DNA from: Promethearchaeota archaeon
GTDB lineage: Archaea > Asgardarchaeota > Lokiarchaeia > Sigynarchaeales > SOKP01
DNA: 61,267 bases
Assembly: GCA_019057775.1 (NCBI GenBank)
Contig: JAHLWT010000308.1
Coordinates: 1 to 61,267, forward strand
Direction: 5' to 3'
Below the pieces are notes generated by a model, which saw nothing but the letters and a program-made list of their open reading frames with translations, did no database searches and was not told the DNA's origin. Numbering within the stretch: the first letter of the stretch is position 1; every line of letters starts with the position of its first letter. Of this stretch, positions 1 to 8,740 are shown piece after piece. The position numbers and the translations under genes are program-made.

Positions 1-247
1 ATTCTCCTAAGAGCTGGTCGCCAAAATGATCAGCAAAATGACCGTAATAGCATGTATGAATGTATTGTTTTAATTCAGAGGGAGTCATATTGACAAAATC
101 AGCAGCAGCTGTAAACGCTTGAATACAAAGCTCTTCAGTTCGAGTTTCTGGGAAAGCTCGATCGAACTTAGACATCCCTACTGTAGCTAAATATACCGAT
201 CTCATTAATTTGGGGATTTTTAACTGTTTATCGCTAAATTTAATCAT
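1..247 (-). CDS. Thiolase family protein (acetyl-CoA acetyltransferase-like), N-terminal part
   Basis: This frame is open from an ATG at 247 to the window edge, giving about 82 residues. They begin MIKFSDKQLK and include the stretch VYLATVGMSKFDR, which resembles the first beta-strand and glycine-containing turn of archaeal thiolase / SCP2-type thiolase-like proteins. The following helix (TEELCIQAFTAAADF) also fits that family. The catalytic cysteine and histidines lie outside the window. Proteins of this family condense or cleave acyl-CoA thioesters; many archaeal members sit with a DUF35 partner and work in acyl-CoA or mevalonate metabolism. It is divergent from an acyl-CoA dehydrogenase, which fits fatty acid or acyl-CoA turnover. 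The assignment rests on the N-terminus only. Confidence 0.7.
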   Translation of the reverse strand, partial: MIKFSDKQLKIPKLMRSVYLATVGMSKFDRAFPETRTEELCIQAFTAAADFVNMTPSELKQYIHTCYYGHFADHFGDQLLGE

Positions 248-488
248 ATAATTTTCACTTTTTGGAATTTCATATCTTTTATGATTTTAGAGTTTAAATT
301 TCTAATAGGTTTGATATTTTATTCTTATGTTTTATTCTGATTAAAAACTTTCTAATTAAACCAGCCTAAAGTAAATGGGAAAAATATCCTATTTAACCAT
401 AAGAAAATTTTATATCCTAACACTCTATTCATACAATTAGTCCTTTTAGAAGATTATTTTGTAAATTAAAAAGAAATCATGATTAATT

Positions 489-1823
489 ATGGACACCAGA
501 ATAACTGAATTTAAAAAGATTCCTATAACTAGGTATGTCCCGGAATTAGATTTATTGAGTAATCCAGTACTTAATGCTAAAGAAAAAGAGTTTTTAGCTG
601 AGCTTTATGAATTTATGGAAAGGGAGCTTGATCCAGAATTAAGAAAACTAGAAGAGTTGAACTATTTTGTTGAAGAACCTACCCAAGAAAAGAAAAAAAA
701 CATTGTTATAGGAATAATGAAGAAATTATCGCAAAAAGGATATTATTCTACGATACTTAATGCCTCAGATTATGAAGTCGGCAGAATTACAAGAAATGCT
801 CTTATTGGTTATGCAATATGTGGAGGTCGTTGGAGTGAATATAGTGAAAGATATATTGCAGGCAATTATAGCATTGAGATGGGAAGATTATCTGGAGGAA
901 CACTTTATTGTAATCCCGTAAATTATGCTTCAGATGACTCACAAAAAGAAAAGTTTTTGGAACCTGTTGCACGGGATGGACAAATTGGTGCTTCAGCAAT
1001 GACTGAATTTAATGCCGGATCTGACATTTTTAGTATGGAGCTTAGAATAAATGAGAAAGACAATAATTTTATAGTTAAGGGTAAGAAGTTATTTATAACA
1101 AATGGAATGATAGCAGACTTCATAACTTTGTATGGAAGGATGGATAATGGTCAACTTGGGGCTATAGTTGTTGATACAGAACACCAAAAATTAAAAAATT
1201 TTAGAAGCACGAGAGTAAGAACTTACGGAATGACTGATGCGTTTGTAAGTCGTTTAATATTTGATAAAGTAGAAATTCCCAAAGAAAATTTGCTTCATGG
1301 TCACGGGTTAGATATTGCATTTCATCAATTAACCGAAGAACGCTTAGTTATTAGTGCTGAGGCTCTTGGAGATGCAATGAAAAAAATAATTTATTCTCAT
1401 GCTTATGCTTTACAACGTATGCAATTCGATAAAAGATTACATCAATATCAAGTGATACGTTTTCCTATATCTAAAAAAATCCGAGAATTAAACTTGATGT
1501 TTTCAGCATTAGTTCAATATGCACGACAAATGGATGAGCATCCTGAACTAGCAAGTTCAAAGTTAATGGCAGCAAATGCTATGGGTTTAAAAATTAGTTC
1601 AACTGAGTTAGGTTTTGAAAGTTCAATTCATTGTTTTAGAACTTTAGGTGGGCGTGGGTTCACAAGACAATATGCAAACGAAATCGGTTTGTTAGATCCA
1701 TATTGTATGATTCACGGAGGGGGATCAAACTATGTCTTAGAAGATAGTGAATCTCGAAGATTTTTCAAGTATAAACCAACTCGAAGAGAAGCGGAAGATG
1801 TAATTTCAAAAATTGAATATTAA
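489..1823 (+). CDS. Acyl-CoA dehydrogenase family protein
   Basis: This 444-residue flavoprotein-like sequence follows the acyl-CoA dehydrogenase fold order: helical N-terminal domain (to about residue 155), middle beta domain with the FAD/substrate motif ASAMTEFNAGSD (169-179) and KGKKLFITNG (197-206), then the C-terminal four-helix domain with ALGDAMKKII and LGGRG (386-390). Members oxidise acyl-CoA to enoyl-CoA and pass electrons to ETF. At the place where most members carry the catalytic glutamate (YEGT-like motif) this protein reads IHGGGSN (408-414), so that glutamate is absent. An ERL motif (E284) occurs where isovaleryl- and long-chain acyl-CoA dehydrogenases carry their alternative base, so it may still be active. 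The ATG at 489 was chosen because nothing further upstream is supported. Confidence 0.9.
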   Translation: MDTRITEFKKIPITRYVPELDLLSNPVLNAKEKEFLAELYEFMERELDPELRKLEELNYFVEEPTQEKKKNIVIGIMKKLSQKGYYSTILNASDYEVGRITRNALIGYAICGGRWSEYSERYIAGNYSIEMGRLSGGTLYCNPVNYASDDSQKEKFLEPVARDGQIGASAMTEFNAGSDIFSMELRINEKDNNFIVKGKKLFITNGMIADFITLYGRMDNGQLGAIVVDTEHQKLKNFRSTRVRTYGMTDAFVSRLIFDKVEIPKENLLHGHGLDIAFHQLTEERLVISAEALGDAMKKIIYSHAYALQRMQFDKRLHQYQVIRFPISKKIRELNLMFSALVQYARQMDEHPELASSKLMAANAMGLKISSTELGFESSIHCFRTLGGRGFTRQYANEIGLLDPYCMIHGGGSNYVLEDSESRRFFKYKPTRREAEDVISKIEY

Positions 1824-1940
1824 ATTAGAGATCCTAATTTTGACATTCAAATTATTGCTGAGTTTCTTTTCTATTTTTAGTTTTATTATAAATCTTTACA
1901 GAATATGTTATTAAAAATCTTAGTTAAAATATTATAGACA

Positions 1941-2909
1941 ATGAATTTTTTTAAATTCGAAAGCTTTGATATTACACCACTAATAGAGCAATACCAAGGA
2001 AAAAATTTTGATGATTTGTTTCAGAATTATCAGGTTTCCAAGAATATCATGGGTGAATTCATCGAGTTCATGTGGGAGGATGAAATGTCACCAAACTTTA
2101 ATCTGCTAAAATCAAAGAGAAACTTACTTCGTAATCTTAAAGTTGTTAATTACATTGGGGATTATACTGAGAATAAATTAAATCAAAGAGGTATAAAAAC
2201 CTTGAAAGATCTGATTTTTAATTTAAATTTTAGTGCTCCAGCTCATCGAATTTTAACAAATATTGAAAATAAAGATTATAGAGCCCTTAAAAGCAATAAA
2301 GTTGTGAATGATTTGGATCTTAGTTTTTGTTTCAATATAGAAGATTTCTTATTTTTGGATATAGAGACTTTGGGTATTATTGATAGTCCTATTATCATCA
2401 TAGGGATAGGATTTTTCAAGAATTCGAGGTTCGAAATTCATCTATTTTTTGCAAATAAACTTGAAGATGAAATTGCAATTTGCGAACACCTTAAAACTAC
2501 AATTTTACCTCACTTTAAATGTTTTATCACTTATAATGGTAAGACATTCGATATTCCTTATTTGGCTAATAGGTTTTTGTACTTTTTTGATGAAAATCCG
2601 ATGATCAATGGTAATGATCAACCATATGAAAAATCTAATACGAAGTTCCATCACATTGATCTATATCATCATTGTCGTCGGCTTTATAAAGGATTGTATG
2701 ATAATTATTCATTAACAAATATGGAAGCAAAATTATTAAATTGGAAAAGGAAAAGTTCTCTACCTAGTAATCTTGTAGGGATATGTTATCGAAAATATAA
2801 AGAAAATCCTGAAAGGTATACAGGTTTGATGAAGGAAATTATCGACCACAATTATTACGATGTCTACTCTATGCCTTTAATTCTCAGAAATTTATTGGAT
2901 CATTTATAG
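1941..2909 (+). CDS. YprB-like RNase H-fold 3'-5' exonuclease
   Basis: The 322-residue protein has an N-terminal helical part with a helix-hairpin-helix-like stretch (about 70-95) and a C-terminal RNase_H_2 / YprB-type exonuclease domain (about 134-322). Acidic residues expected for a DEDD-type two-metal nuclease are visible: D140 and E142 in FLFLDIETLG, D204 in YNGKTFDIPYL, and D307 in NYYDVYSMP. Such proteins trim single-stranded DNA or RNA 3' ends; the true substrate here is unknown. The gene stands alone on the plus strand and converges with the CheY-like gene. ATG at 1941 follows an AT-rich spacer without a clear ribosome binding site, so a leaderless message is possible. Confidence 0.8.
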   Translation: MNFFKFESFDITPLIEQYQGKNFDDLFQNYQVSKNIMGEFIEFMWEDEMSPNFNLLKSKRNLLRNLKVVNYIGDYTENKLNQRGIKTLKDLIFNLNFSAPAHRILTNIENKDYRALKSNKVVNDLDLSFCFNIEDFLFLDIETLGIIDSPIIIIGIGFFKNSRFEIHLFFANKLEDEIAICEHLKTTILPHFKCFITYNGKTFDIPYLANRFLYFFDENPMINGNDQPYEKSNTKFHHIDLYHHCRRLYKGLYDNYSLTNMEAKLLNWKRKSSLPSNLVGICYRKYKENPERYTGLMKEIIDHNYYDVYSMPLILRNLLDHL

Positions 2910-2925
2910 CTTAAGAGAGTTTGCC

Positions 2926-3306
2926 TTACGCTTTTAAAAGTTTTTCAAAAGTATGGTAAATATCTTCTTCTTTAAAAGGCTTTTTAATATAATCTTTAGC
3001 TCCCTTCTCAGTAGCATCAAGAACAGACATTTCTTGTCCGATAGCACTAATAACTACAATTTTAGCATCCTTATCAAACTTGATAATCTGCTCAATAGCA
3101 TTAAGACCATCTGAATCGGGCATTACTAAATCCATTGTAACCAAGTCTGGTTTTAATTTTTTATATAAGCTTACCCCTTCAATTCCATTCCCAGCTTCGC
3201 CAATAACTTCAGCAAAATCCATTTTATCAACAATCTTTTTTATACGGTTCCGCACGAATAGAGCATCATCAACGATAAGGATCCTTTTCTTAGGAGAATT
3301 TGACAT
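2926..3306 (-). CDS. CheY-like single-domain response regulator
   Basis: A stand-alone receiver domain of 126 residues. It has the paired acidic residues in ILIVDDALF, the phospho-acceptor aspartate in VTMDLVMPDSDG, the conserved switch serine in VVISAIG and the lysine in YIKKPF, so all residues needed for phosphorylation are present. No output domain is attached, so it should signal by binding partners, as chemotaxis or phosphorelay regulators do. No histidine kinase is seen in the window. An in-frame start 11 codons upstream (3339) exists, but the ATG at 3306 gives the usual short N-terminus before the first strand. The gene ends 17 bases from the end of the convergent exonuclease gene. Confidence 0.9.
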   Translation of the reverse strand: MSNSPKKRILIVDDALFVRNRIKKIVDKMDFAEVIGEAGNGIEGVSLYKKLKPDLVTMDLVMPDSDGLNAIEQIIKFDKDAKIVVISAIGQEMSVLDATEKGAKDYIKKPFKEEDIYHTFEKLLKA

Positions 3307-3501
3307 TTTTCTAATTTTAATAATTGTAGTTTTGTACAAAAATATCTCTATACTTATAGATCAACTTAATTTATAATTATAAAGTTTTACATTTCGATAA
3401 ATTATGTACTAAGCACACGAATGATGTTTTGTATCCATCGTGAGAAAAATTCTAACCTAGAAAAATCAAGAACATTAATTTAAATTTAAAAATTCTATAA
3501 A

Positions 3502-5196
3502 ATGATAACTATGACAGTCTTAGAAAAAAAATTATTTGATAAATCTTGGAATTTTAAAAATCGGGATAATATAAGAAAACGATTAAATGAAACCACCTAT
3601 GATGTGATCATAATAGGTGCGGGTATAACAGGAGCAGGAGTAGCGAGAGAAGCTACAATGAGAAATTTAAAAGTTGCTTGTGTCGATATGCAAGATTTTG
3701 CAGCAGGAACATCGTCAAGAAGTTCAAAATTAGCTCATGGTGGCATACGATACCTTTCTCATGGAGAAATGGATATAGTGCGAGAAAGTGCTACAGAAAG
3801 AAATTGGATGCGAACACATATCCCTCATTTAGTTAGACCAATTCCTTTTCTCTTTGTTGTATTGGAAGGGAGTAAGTATAAGAAACGAGATGTTGTTGGA
3901 GCTTGTAAAATTTATGATTTTCTTAGTGATGATAAATCTGAATTTAAAAATTATAAAAAATATAAATGGTATTCTTCAGAAGAAATCTTTAAGATGGAAC
4001 CTGAATTCATAAGAGAAGGAAATCAAGGTGGAGCAGTATATTATGATAATAACGTTGATGATGCGAGGTTGACAATTGAAATTCTTAAAGAAGCTGTAAT
4101 TAGAGGTGCTGATATAATTAACTATTGCAAAGTTGATGGATACCTCAAAAAAAATGGAAAAATTTGTGGTGTTAAATGCAGTGATAAAGAGAATGGAATT
4201 CAATTTGAAATAAGAGGGAAATTAATTATAAACGCCACTGGGATTTGGACTGATGATTTATTAGAAATATATCCGGAAGATATCCCAAAACCTCTTATTC
4301 GCCCTACTAAAGGAGTACATTTACAATTTAGACGTAAACATGTTAAAAACAAAATGGCCACCATTATTCGCTCAATTAAAGATGATAGGGCTTTTTTTGT
4401 GTTACCTCGAGATAAAGATTTTACAATTATTGGAACTACAGATACAGATTACAACGATGATCTAGCAAATCCTTTTTGTAAAAAAGACGATGCGGATTAT
4501 CTTATCCAATCTGTTAAACATTATTTTCCTACAGCAGAATTAGATTATGATAATATCCTTTCTACTTATGCTGGAATTCGACCATTACTTATGCAAAAAG
4601 GTAAATCTGAAAGTGAAGTTTCACGAAAACATGTTATTTTTTTCTCTAAGGATGGTTTATTGACTATTACAGGAGGAAAATTAACAGCTTGGAGAAGAAT
4701 GGCTGAGGATTTATTTGAGAAAGTTATAGAGAAAGATATTTTTCCGGATGTGAAGAGGGTGAAAAATTTTTCCAAGCAAAAATTCATAATTAGCCTAGAG
4801 AAAGAAGAATGGCTTGAAAAGGTTAAAAAGTCGAAAGTTGAATTAGATGATGATATTATAGACCATTTGTATCAACAGTATGGTAAAGGTGCCTTAAAAA
4901 TCATCAAATTAATTAAGGAAGAAGAATCACTCAAGGAACGGATTATTGATAATAATTATTTCACAAACGCAGAAATCCTTTATTGTTTAAGATACGAATT
5001 AACATCTCACCTGATTGATGTTTTTTGCAGACGAACTGAAATGTATCTATGGATTAGTCATAAAGAAGTATTTAAAGCAGCTCAAATTGTTGCAGAGTTA
5101 ATGGGTAGGGAATTTTCTTGGAATGAAACTAAAAAAGAAGAGGAGATCGGATTATACATGGATTACATTAAAAAAACAGTGAGTTTTATTAAGTAA
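3502..5196 (+). CDS. glpD: FAD-dependent glycerol-3-phosphate dehydrogenase
   Basis: The 564-residue protein matches GlpD/GlpA: a dinucleotide-binding motif IIIGAGITGAG (about 36-46) at the start of a DAO domain, the family stretch GTSSRSSKLAHGGIRYL just after it, GIRPL near the substrate pocket, a late FAD-binding segment LTITGGKLTAWRRMA, and a helical C-terminal domain typical of GlpD (about 415-564). It oxidises sn-glycerol-3-phosphate to dihydroxyacetone phosphate and gives electrons to a membrane carrier; working in reverse could provide G3P. Two ATGs (3502 and 3511) are possible. It stands alone, with no glycerol kinase or facilitator nearby. It matters in an archaeon because G3P is the bacterial/eukaryotic lipid backbone precursor. 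Confidence 0.92.
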   Translation: MITMTVLEKKLFDKSWNFKNRDNIRKRLNETTYDVIIIGAGITGAGVAREATMRNLKVACVDMQDFAAGTSSRSSKLAHGGIRYLSHGEMDIVRESATERNWMRTHIPHLVRPIPFLFVVLEGSKYKKRDVVGACKIYDFLSDDKSEFKNYKKYKWYSSEEIFKMEPEFIREGNQGGAVYYDNNVDDARLTIEILKEAVIRGADIINYCKVDGYLKKNGKICGVKCSDKENGIQFEIRGKLIINATGIWTDDLLEIYPEDIPKPLIRPTKGVHLQFRRKHVKNKMATIIRSIKDDRAFFVLPRDKDFTIIGTTDTDYNDDLANPFCKKDDADYLIQSVKHYFPTAELDYDNILSTYAGIRPLLMQKGKSESEVSRKHVIFFSKDGLLTITGGKLTAWRRMAEDLFEKVIEKDIFPDVKRVKNFSKQKFIISLEKEEWLEKVKKSKVELDDDIIDHLYQQYGKGALKIIKLIKEEESLKERIIDNNYFTNAEILYCLRYELTSHLIDVFCRRTEMYLWISHKEVFKAAQIVAELMGREFSWNETKKEEEIGLYMDYIKKTVSFIK

Positions 5197-5304
5197 TCTT
5201 TCAAAATTCTATTTTTTAATAATTGGACTCCATTAGAAATATATTTTTAAAAAATGTTATACAATATAATAACAAATCTAAATTAAATTAATGAGTGAAA
5301 GTAA

Positions 5305-5976
5305 TTGATTTTCGCATGGGATTTTACTGAAAATTTATTAAAACCGCTAGGAAAGCTTGGTGGCTTTATGATGTTGATTTTAGGCGTCATGTGGATAATC
5401 TATGCAATTTATGAAACCAAGAGGAGAAAATCTTTTAAGAAAAGGAAAATTGAATCGTGGGATTTTGATGTTACAAAGTTTCTCAAGGTATTAACTTATC
5501 TTGGTTTTATAGTAGGGTTATTAAGTATAATATCTGGCGTAGCAGGATTGATGTTTAATACACCTCCGAGTGTAGCATATGAATTAAATTCAGAACAAGG
5601 GCGTAATATGTTTACTTCAATATTTCTCATAATCTTTGGAGTTTTAACATTCTTAAAACCAGCAAATGATTTACCAATAGCAAGTTTAATTGGTGTGTTA
5701 GCAGCTACTGGAATTGTAATTATATTAGTTCTTGCAATCCCAGATCAGCTTGTACAAGTCATAGCAGTATTTGTTAATCCAAAAATCGTATTAGTCATAC
5801 TTTTTGTTATCCTTTTTGCCATCGTCGCTCTTACCGCGAAATTCTATATGTCAGGTTTTATGGCATTTTCTAAAATAATTTCGTGGCCACCTTTAGCAGT
5901 CATTTTTGCTATTTTCTGTTTTATTCAAGGATTTCTATTACTAGTGGTTGGAACTTCGATTTCTGGATACTTTTAA
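5305..5976 (+). CDS. Polytopic membrane protein of unknown function
   Basis: I do not recognise this 223-residue protein. It has about six hydrophobic segments, near residues 19-36, 53-75, 96-112, 122-144, 146-174 and 194-216, with a basic loop (TKRRKSFKKRK) after the first, so it is an integral membrane protein. The start is uncertain: the frame opens with TTG at 5305 directly after an in-frame stop, while an ATG at 5291 in another frame runs only five codons before stopping across the TTG. An internal ATG at 5368 would remove part of the first segment. A one-base error or a real short leader ORF could explain this. No neighbour gives a functional clue. Confidence 0.65.
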   Translation: MIFAWDFTENLLKPLGKLGGFMMLILGVMWIIYAIYETKRRKSFKKRKIESWDFDVTKFLKVLTYLGFIVGLLSIISGVAGLMFNTPPSVAYELNSEQGRNMFTSIFLIIFGVLTFLKPANDLPIASLIGVLAATGIVIILVLAIPDQLVQVIAVFVNPKIVLVILFVILFAIVALTAKFYMSGFMAFSKIISWPPLAVIFAIFCFIQGFLLLVVGTSISGYF

Positions 5977-6008
5977 TTCTTTTTTATTTTTTTTGTCTTA
6001 TTTTGTTT

Positions 6009-7130
6009 CTAGAAAAAAGAAAACCGATGTTTTGTCTTTTTATTAATATCTCCAATAATATCATTATTTAAATCATAATTACAATTTGGACATTTCATGT
6101 TTTCTGATACATCAATTTTGGTAAAACTATAACCTCTTCTTCCTAATAATAAAAAACTGCAATCTGGGCAATATGTATTCCCTCCCTTCTCATGACTAAT
6201 ATTTCCAACATAGGGAAAAAATAGCCCTTCTTCTTTAGCAATGTTATAGGCCAAATCTAACGTTTCGAATGGAGTTCTTTTCATTGATGGTGTCTTAAAA
6301 TCAGGATGGTATGCTGAGAAATGAGTAGGAGTGTTATTCCCTAAATTTTCAACAATCCATTTACATAAAATACGAATATCCTCTTTTTTATCATTTAAAT
6401 CAGGTATTATTAAATTAGTAACTTCCACATGAATACCATTTGATTTAAATCTCTTAGCAGTATCTAAAACCGGTTGAACAGATTTAACTCCACATATTTT
6501 TTTGTAGAAATCATCAGTCATGGCTTTAATATCTATATTTACAGCATCGATTCCAACTTTTATCAATTCTTTTGTCGCCTTTGGAGTTGAATATCCATTA
6601 GTTACTAAAATAGTCTTTATATCTTCTTTTTTAAGTAATTGTGCTGTGTCTATTATCCACTCATGCCAAATAAGGGGTTCATTATATGTATATGCGAGTG
6701 TTTTTGCTCCACTTTTTATTACTCGTTTTACTAAATCTTCAGGTTTCATCTCAATTAAAGTGATCCCACGATCTTCATAACCTTTAAGGTCATAAAATCC
6801 ATTTTTTCCTTCATCAGTAGGATTAGCTTGACTAATTGACCAGTTCTGACAATTTTGACATCGAAATGAACACCCAATAGAAGCAATTGAATAAGCAGTA
6901 GCACCAGGCCAGAAGTTATATAGAGGTTTCTTTTCAATTGGATCTAGACTACCAGAGGAAATAAGAGATCCGTATATCAATGAAAACAATTCTCCATCAA
7001 AATTCTTTCGCGTTCTACAAATTCCTACTTTTCCTGGAGAAATAATGCACTCATTTGCGCATACGTGACAAATAACTTTTTTATTATCGCTTTTTTCAAA
7101 TAATCTTGCCTTTATTTTCAAATAAATCAC
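6009..7130 (-). CDS. amrS: AmmeMemoRadiSam-system radical SAM enzyme
   Basis: The 373-residue protein has the radical SAM cluster motif in IGCSFRCQNCQNW (C87, C91, C94), preceded by an N-terminal cysteine group (C21, C24, C28, C38) that is typical of the AmrS family. The arrangement KPLYNFWPG...SIASIGCSF is characteristic. The C-terminus carries two CxxC pairs (TYCPDC and MKCPNC) that look like a zinc ribbon. AmrS proteins usually occur with AmmeMemoRadiSam A and B partners, and the reaction is poorly known. Neither partner is visible here, so it is an orphan in this window. The frame opens with GTG at 7130. It converges with the membrane-protein gene on its left and diverges from the C_GCAxxG_C_C gene. 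Confidence 0.88.
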   Translation of the reverse strand: MIYLKIKARLFEKSDNKKVICHVCANECIISPGKVGICRTRKNFDGELFSLIYGSLISSGSLDPIEKKPLYNFWPGATAYSIASIGCSFRCQNCQNWSISQANPTDEGKNGFYDLKGYEDRGITLIEMKPEDLVKRVIKSGAKTLAYTYNEPLIWHEWIIDTAQLLKKEDIKTILVTNGYSTPKATKELIKVGIDAVNIDIKAMTDDFYKKICGVKSVQPVLDTAKRFKSNGIHVEVTNLIIPDLNDKKEDIRILCKWIVENLGNNTPTHFSAYHPDFKTPSMKRTPFETLDLAYNIAKEEGLFFPYVGNISHEKGGNTYCPDCSFLLLGRRGYSFTKIDVSENMKCPNCNYDLNNDIIGDINKKTKHRFSFF

Positions 7131-7240
7131 ATTATAAGAGAATTACAAATTCCCTATCTATCTCTAAATATATAATAGAAATGAAATTTTATATTTCTTA
7201 TAGATTAAAAAAAAATAACATGAAAAAAAAGTGATCTTAA

Positions 7241-7678
7241 ATGGGCTCAAAAGTAGAACAAGCAGTTTCATACTTTCAAGATGGATTTAATTGTAGCCAA
7301 TCAATACTTGCTAGTTATTGTACTGAATTTGGATTAAATCAGAATATTGCTCTAAAACTTGCTACTGGCTTTGGAGGTGGAATGGGGCGTTTAGGAAAAA
7401 CTTGTGGGGTAGTATCTGGAGCGTTAATGGTTATTGGTTTAAAATATGGTAGAGATAAAATAGAAGATAATACCTCAAAAGAAAAAACATATACCTTAGT
7501 TCAGAAATTCATTAATAAATTTATAAAATTAAATAAATCAATCTCTTGTAATGAACTTCTTAATTGTGATATTAGCACGCTTGAAGGATTAAATTCTGCT
7601 AAAAAAAAGAATTTATTTTCTACTTTGTGTCCCAATTTCGTAAGAACATCTGCGGAAATTATAGAGAAACTCTTGTAA
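7241..7678 (+). CDS. C_GCAxxG_C_C family redox protein
   Basis: This 145-residue protein carries the pattern that names its family: an N-terminal FNCSQSILASY cysteine, then GFGGGMGRLGKTCGVVSGALMVIGL in the middle, and two later cysteines (SCNELLNCD and TLCPNF). Members are small cysteine-rich proteins, often near redox or metal-related genes, and are thought to bind a metal or cluster, but a reaction has not been firmly established. The length is usual for the family. It diverges from amrS, and the following TPR gene begins about 30 bases after its stop, so the two may be co-transcribed. Confidence 0.85.
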   Translation: MGSKVEQAVSYFQDGFNCSQSILASYCTEFGLNQNIALKLATGFGGGMGRLGKTCGVVSGALMVIGLKYGRDKIEDNTSKEKTYTLVQKFINKFIKLNKSISCNELLNCDISTLEGLNSAKKKNLFSTLCPNFVRTSAEIIEKLL

Positions 7679-7708
7679 GCACGTTATAATGAAAAAAACT
7701 TTTCTAAT

Positions 7709-8623
7709 ATGTCTGTAGAGAATAGTGAATTAACTAAGGAAGAATTAGAACGATTACTAGAGCAAAAAATAAAAAATGTATCAGAATTGGAGAAGGAAGG
7801 TATAGATTCTAATTATATCCAAGAATTAGCTGATCTTGCTCTAATTCAAATGCAATTAGAACAATATTCTCAATCGGAAGAAAACTATTTGGTTTGTCTT
7901 ACTTATTTTAAAAAACAAAAAGATAGATTAGGTCAAGCTGCTGTTTGTGGAGTATTAGCTACCCTCTACTTTGAAAAGAATGTTTTTCAAAAATCCATTG
8001 AATTTTATAGAGAAGCATTCAATATTTATCATCGACTAAATCAAGTCCAAGAGCAAATTACATGTTTAAAAGGAATAGGAAATATTTATATTAAATTACA
8101 TAAATTAGATGATGCGTGTAATATATTCTTAGATTGTAGCGCAATTTGTTCAGATAATAATGACGTCTATAATTTATTAGATTGTTTAGGAAATCTTATT
8201 TATATCCATGAAATATCGGAAGAATGGGATATAGTTTTTGAACTTTACAAAAAAACTTTGAAAGCTTTTAAAGAAATAATCGATGCCAAAGGTGTTATAA
8301 CTTCGTATTTTAACTTAGGAATCATTGAAAAGAAAAGAGAAAACTTTGAGGAAGCAGTTAGATTCTTTAAGAAAGGTACAAATATAGCAATAGACTCTAA
8401 TTACGTTGAATCTATTATTAAAGGTCTTAGTTATGTTGGAGAAGCCTTATTTTATATAGGTAGAAAACACGAAGCTAAAGATCAATTCTTAAAAGCTTTG
8501 CATATTGCGAATAACATTAATGCGGAGAATGCTATGATTCAACTAAGAGTTCTTTTACAATCTCTAGGTTTAAGTGATAGCGAGATTTTTAATGAATTAA
8601 GAAATCAAGAAAAACCCCATTAG
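7709..8623 (+). CDS. TPR-repeat protein
   Basis: The 304-residue soluble protein is almost wholly built of tetratricopeptide repeats: paired helices with the typical alternation of G/A, Y and F (for example QAAVCGVLATLYFEKNVF, GNIYIKLHKLDDACNIF, YFNLGIIEKKRENFEEAV and YVGEALFYIGRKHEAK). I count at least five units between residues 35 and 285. There is no signal peptide or membrane segment, so it is cytoplasmic and probably a protein-binding scaffold. It starts 31 bases after the redox gene and is followed, after about 117 bases, by a second TPR protein on the same strand. Function cannot be inferred beyond protein binding. Confidence 0.8.
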   Translation: MSVENSELTKEELERLLEQKIKNVSELEKEGIDSNYIQELADLALIQMQLEQYSQSEENYLVCLTYFKKQKDRLGQAAVCGVLATLYFEKNVFQKSIEFYREAFNIYHRLNQVQEQITCLKGIGNIYIKLHKLDDACNIFLDCSAICSDNNDVYNLLDCLGNLIYIHEISEEWDIVFELYKKTLKAFKEIIDAKGVITSYFNLGIIEKKRENFEEAVRFFKKGTNIAIDSNYVESIIKGLSYVGEALFYIGRKHEAKDQFLKALHIANNINAENAMIQLRVLLQSLGLSDSEIFNELRNQEKPH

Positions 8624-8740
8624 TTAATAAATCAGTTTTTTATTATACATTTTTAGACTTTATATTAATAAATTATAAATAAAATTATTATCATTTTAAT
8701 TTCAAAAGTTGTTAATATCCATTTTACTAATTTTCTAAAT

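Noticed and set aside
802..1123. Minus-strand reading frames of 65-66 codons
   Set aside because: They lie inside the acyl-CoA dehydrogenase gene in the opposite strand and have no family-like features.
5291..5308. Similarity of the five-codon frame at 5291 to the start of mtd (both encode MSESN)
   Set aside because: Only about 15 bases match and the context is unrelated, so it is most likely chance.
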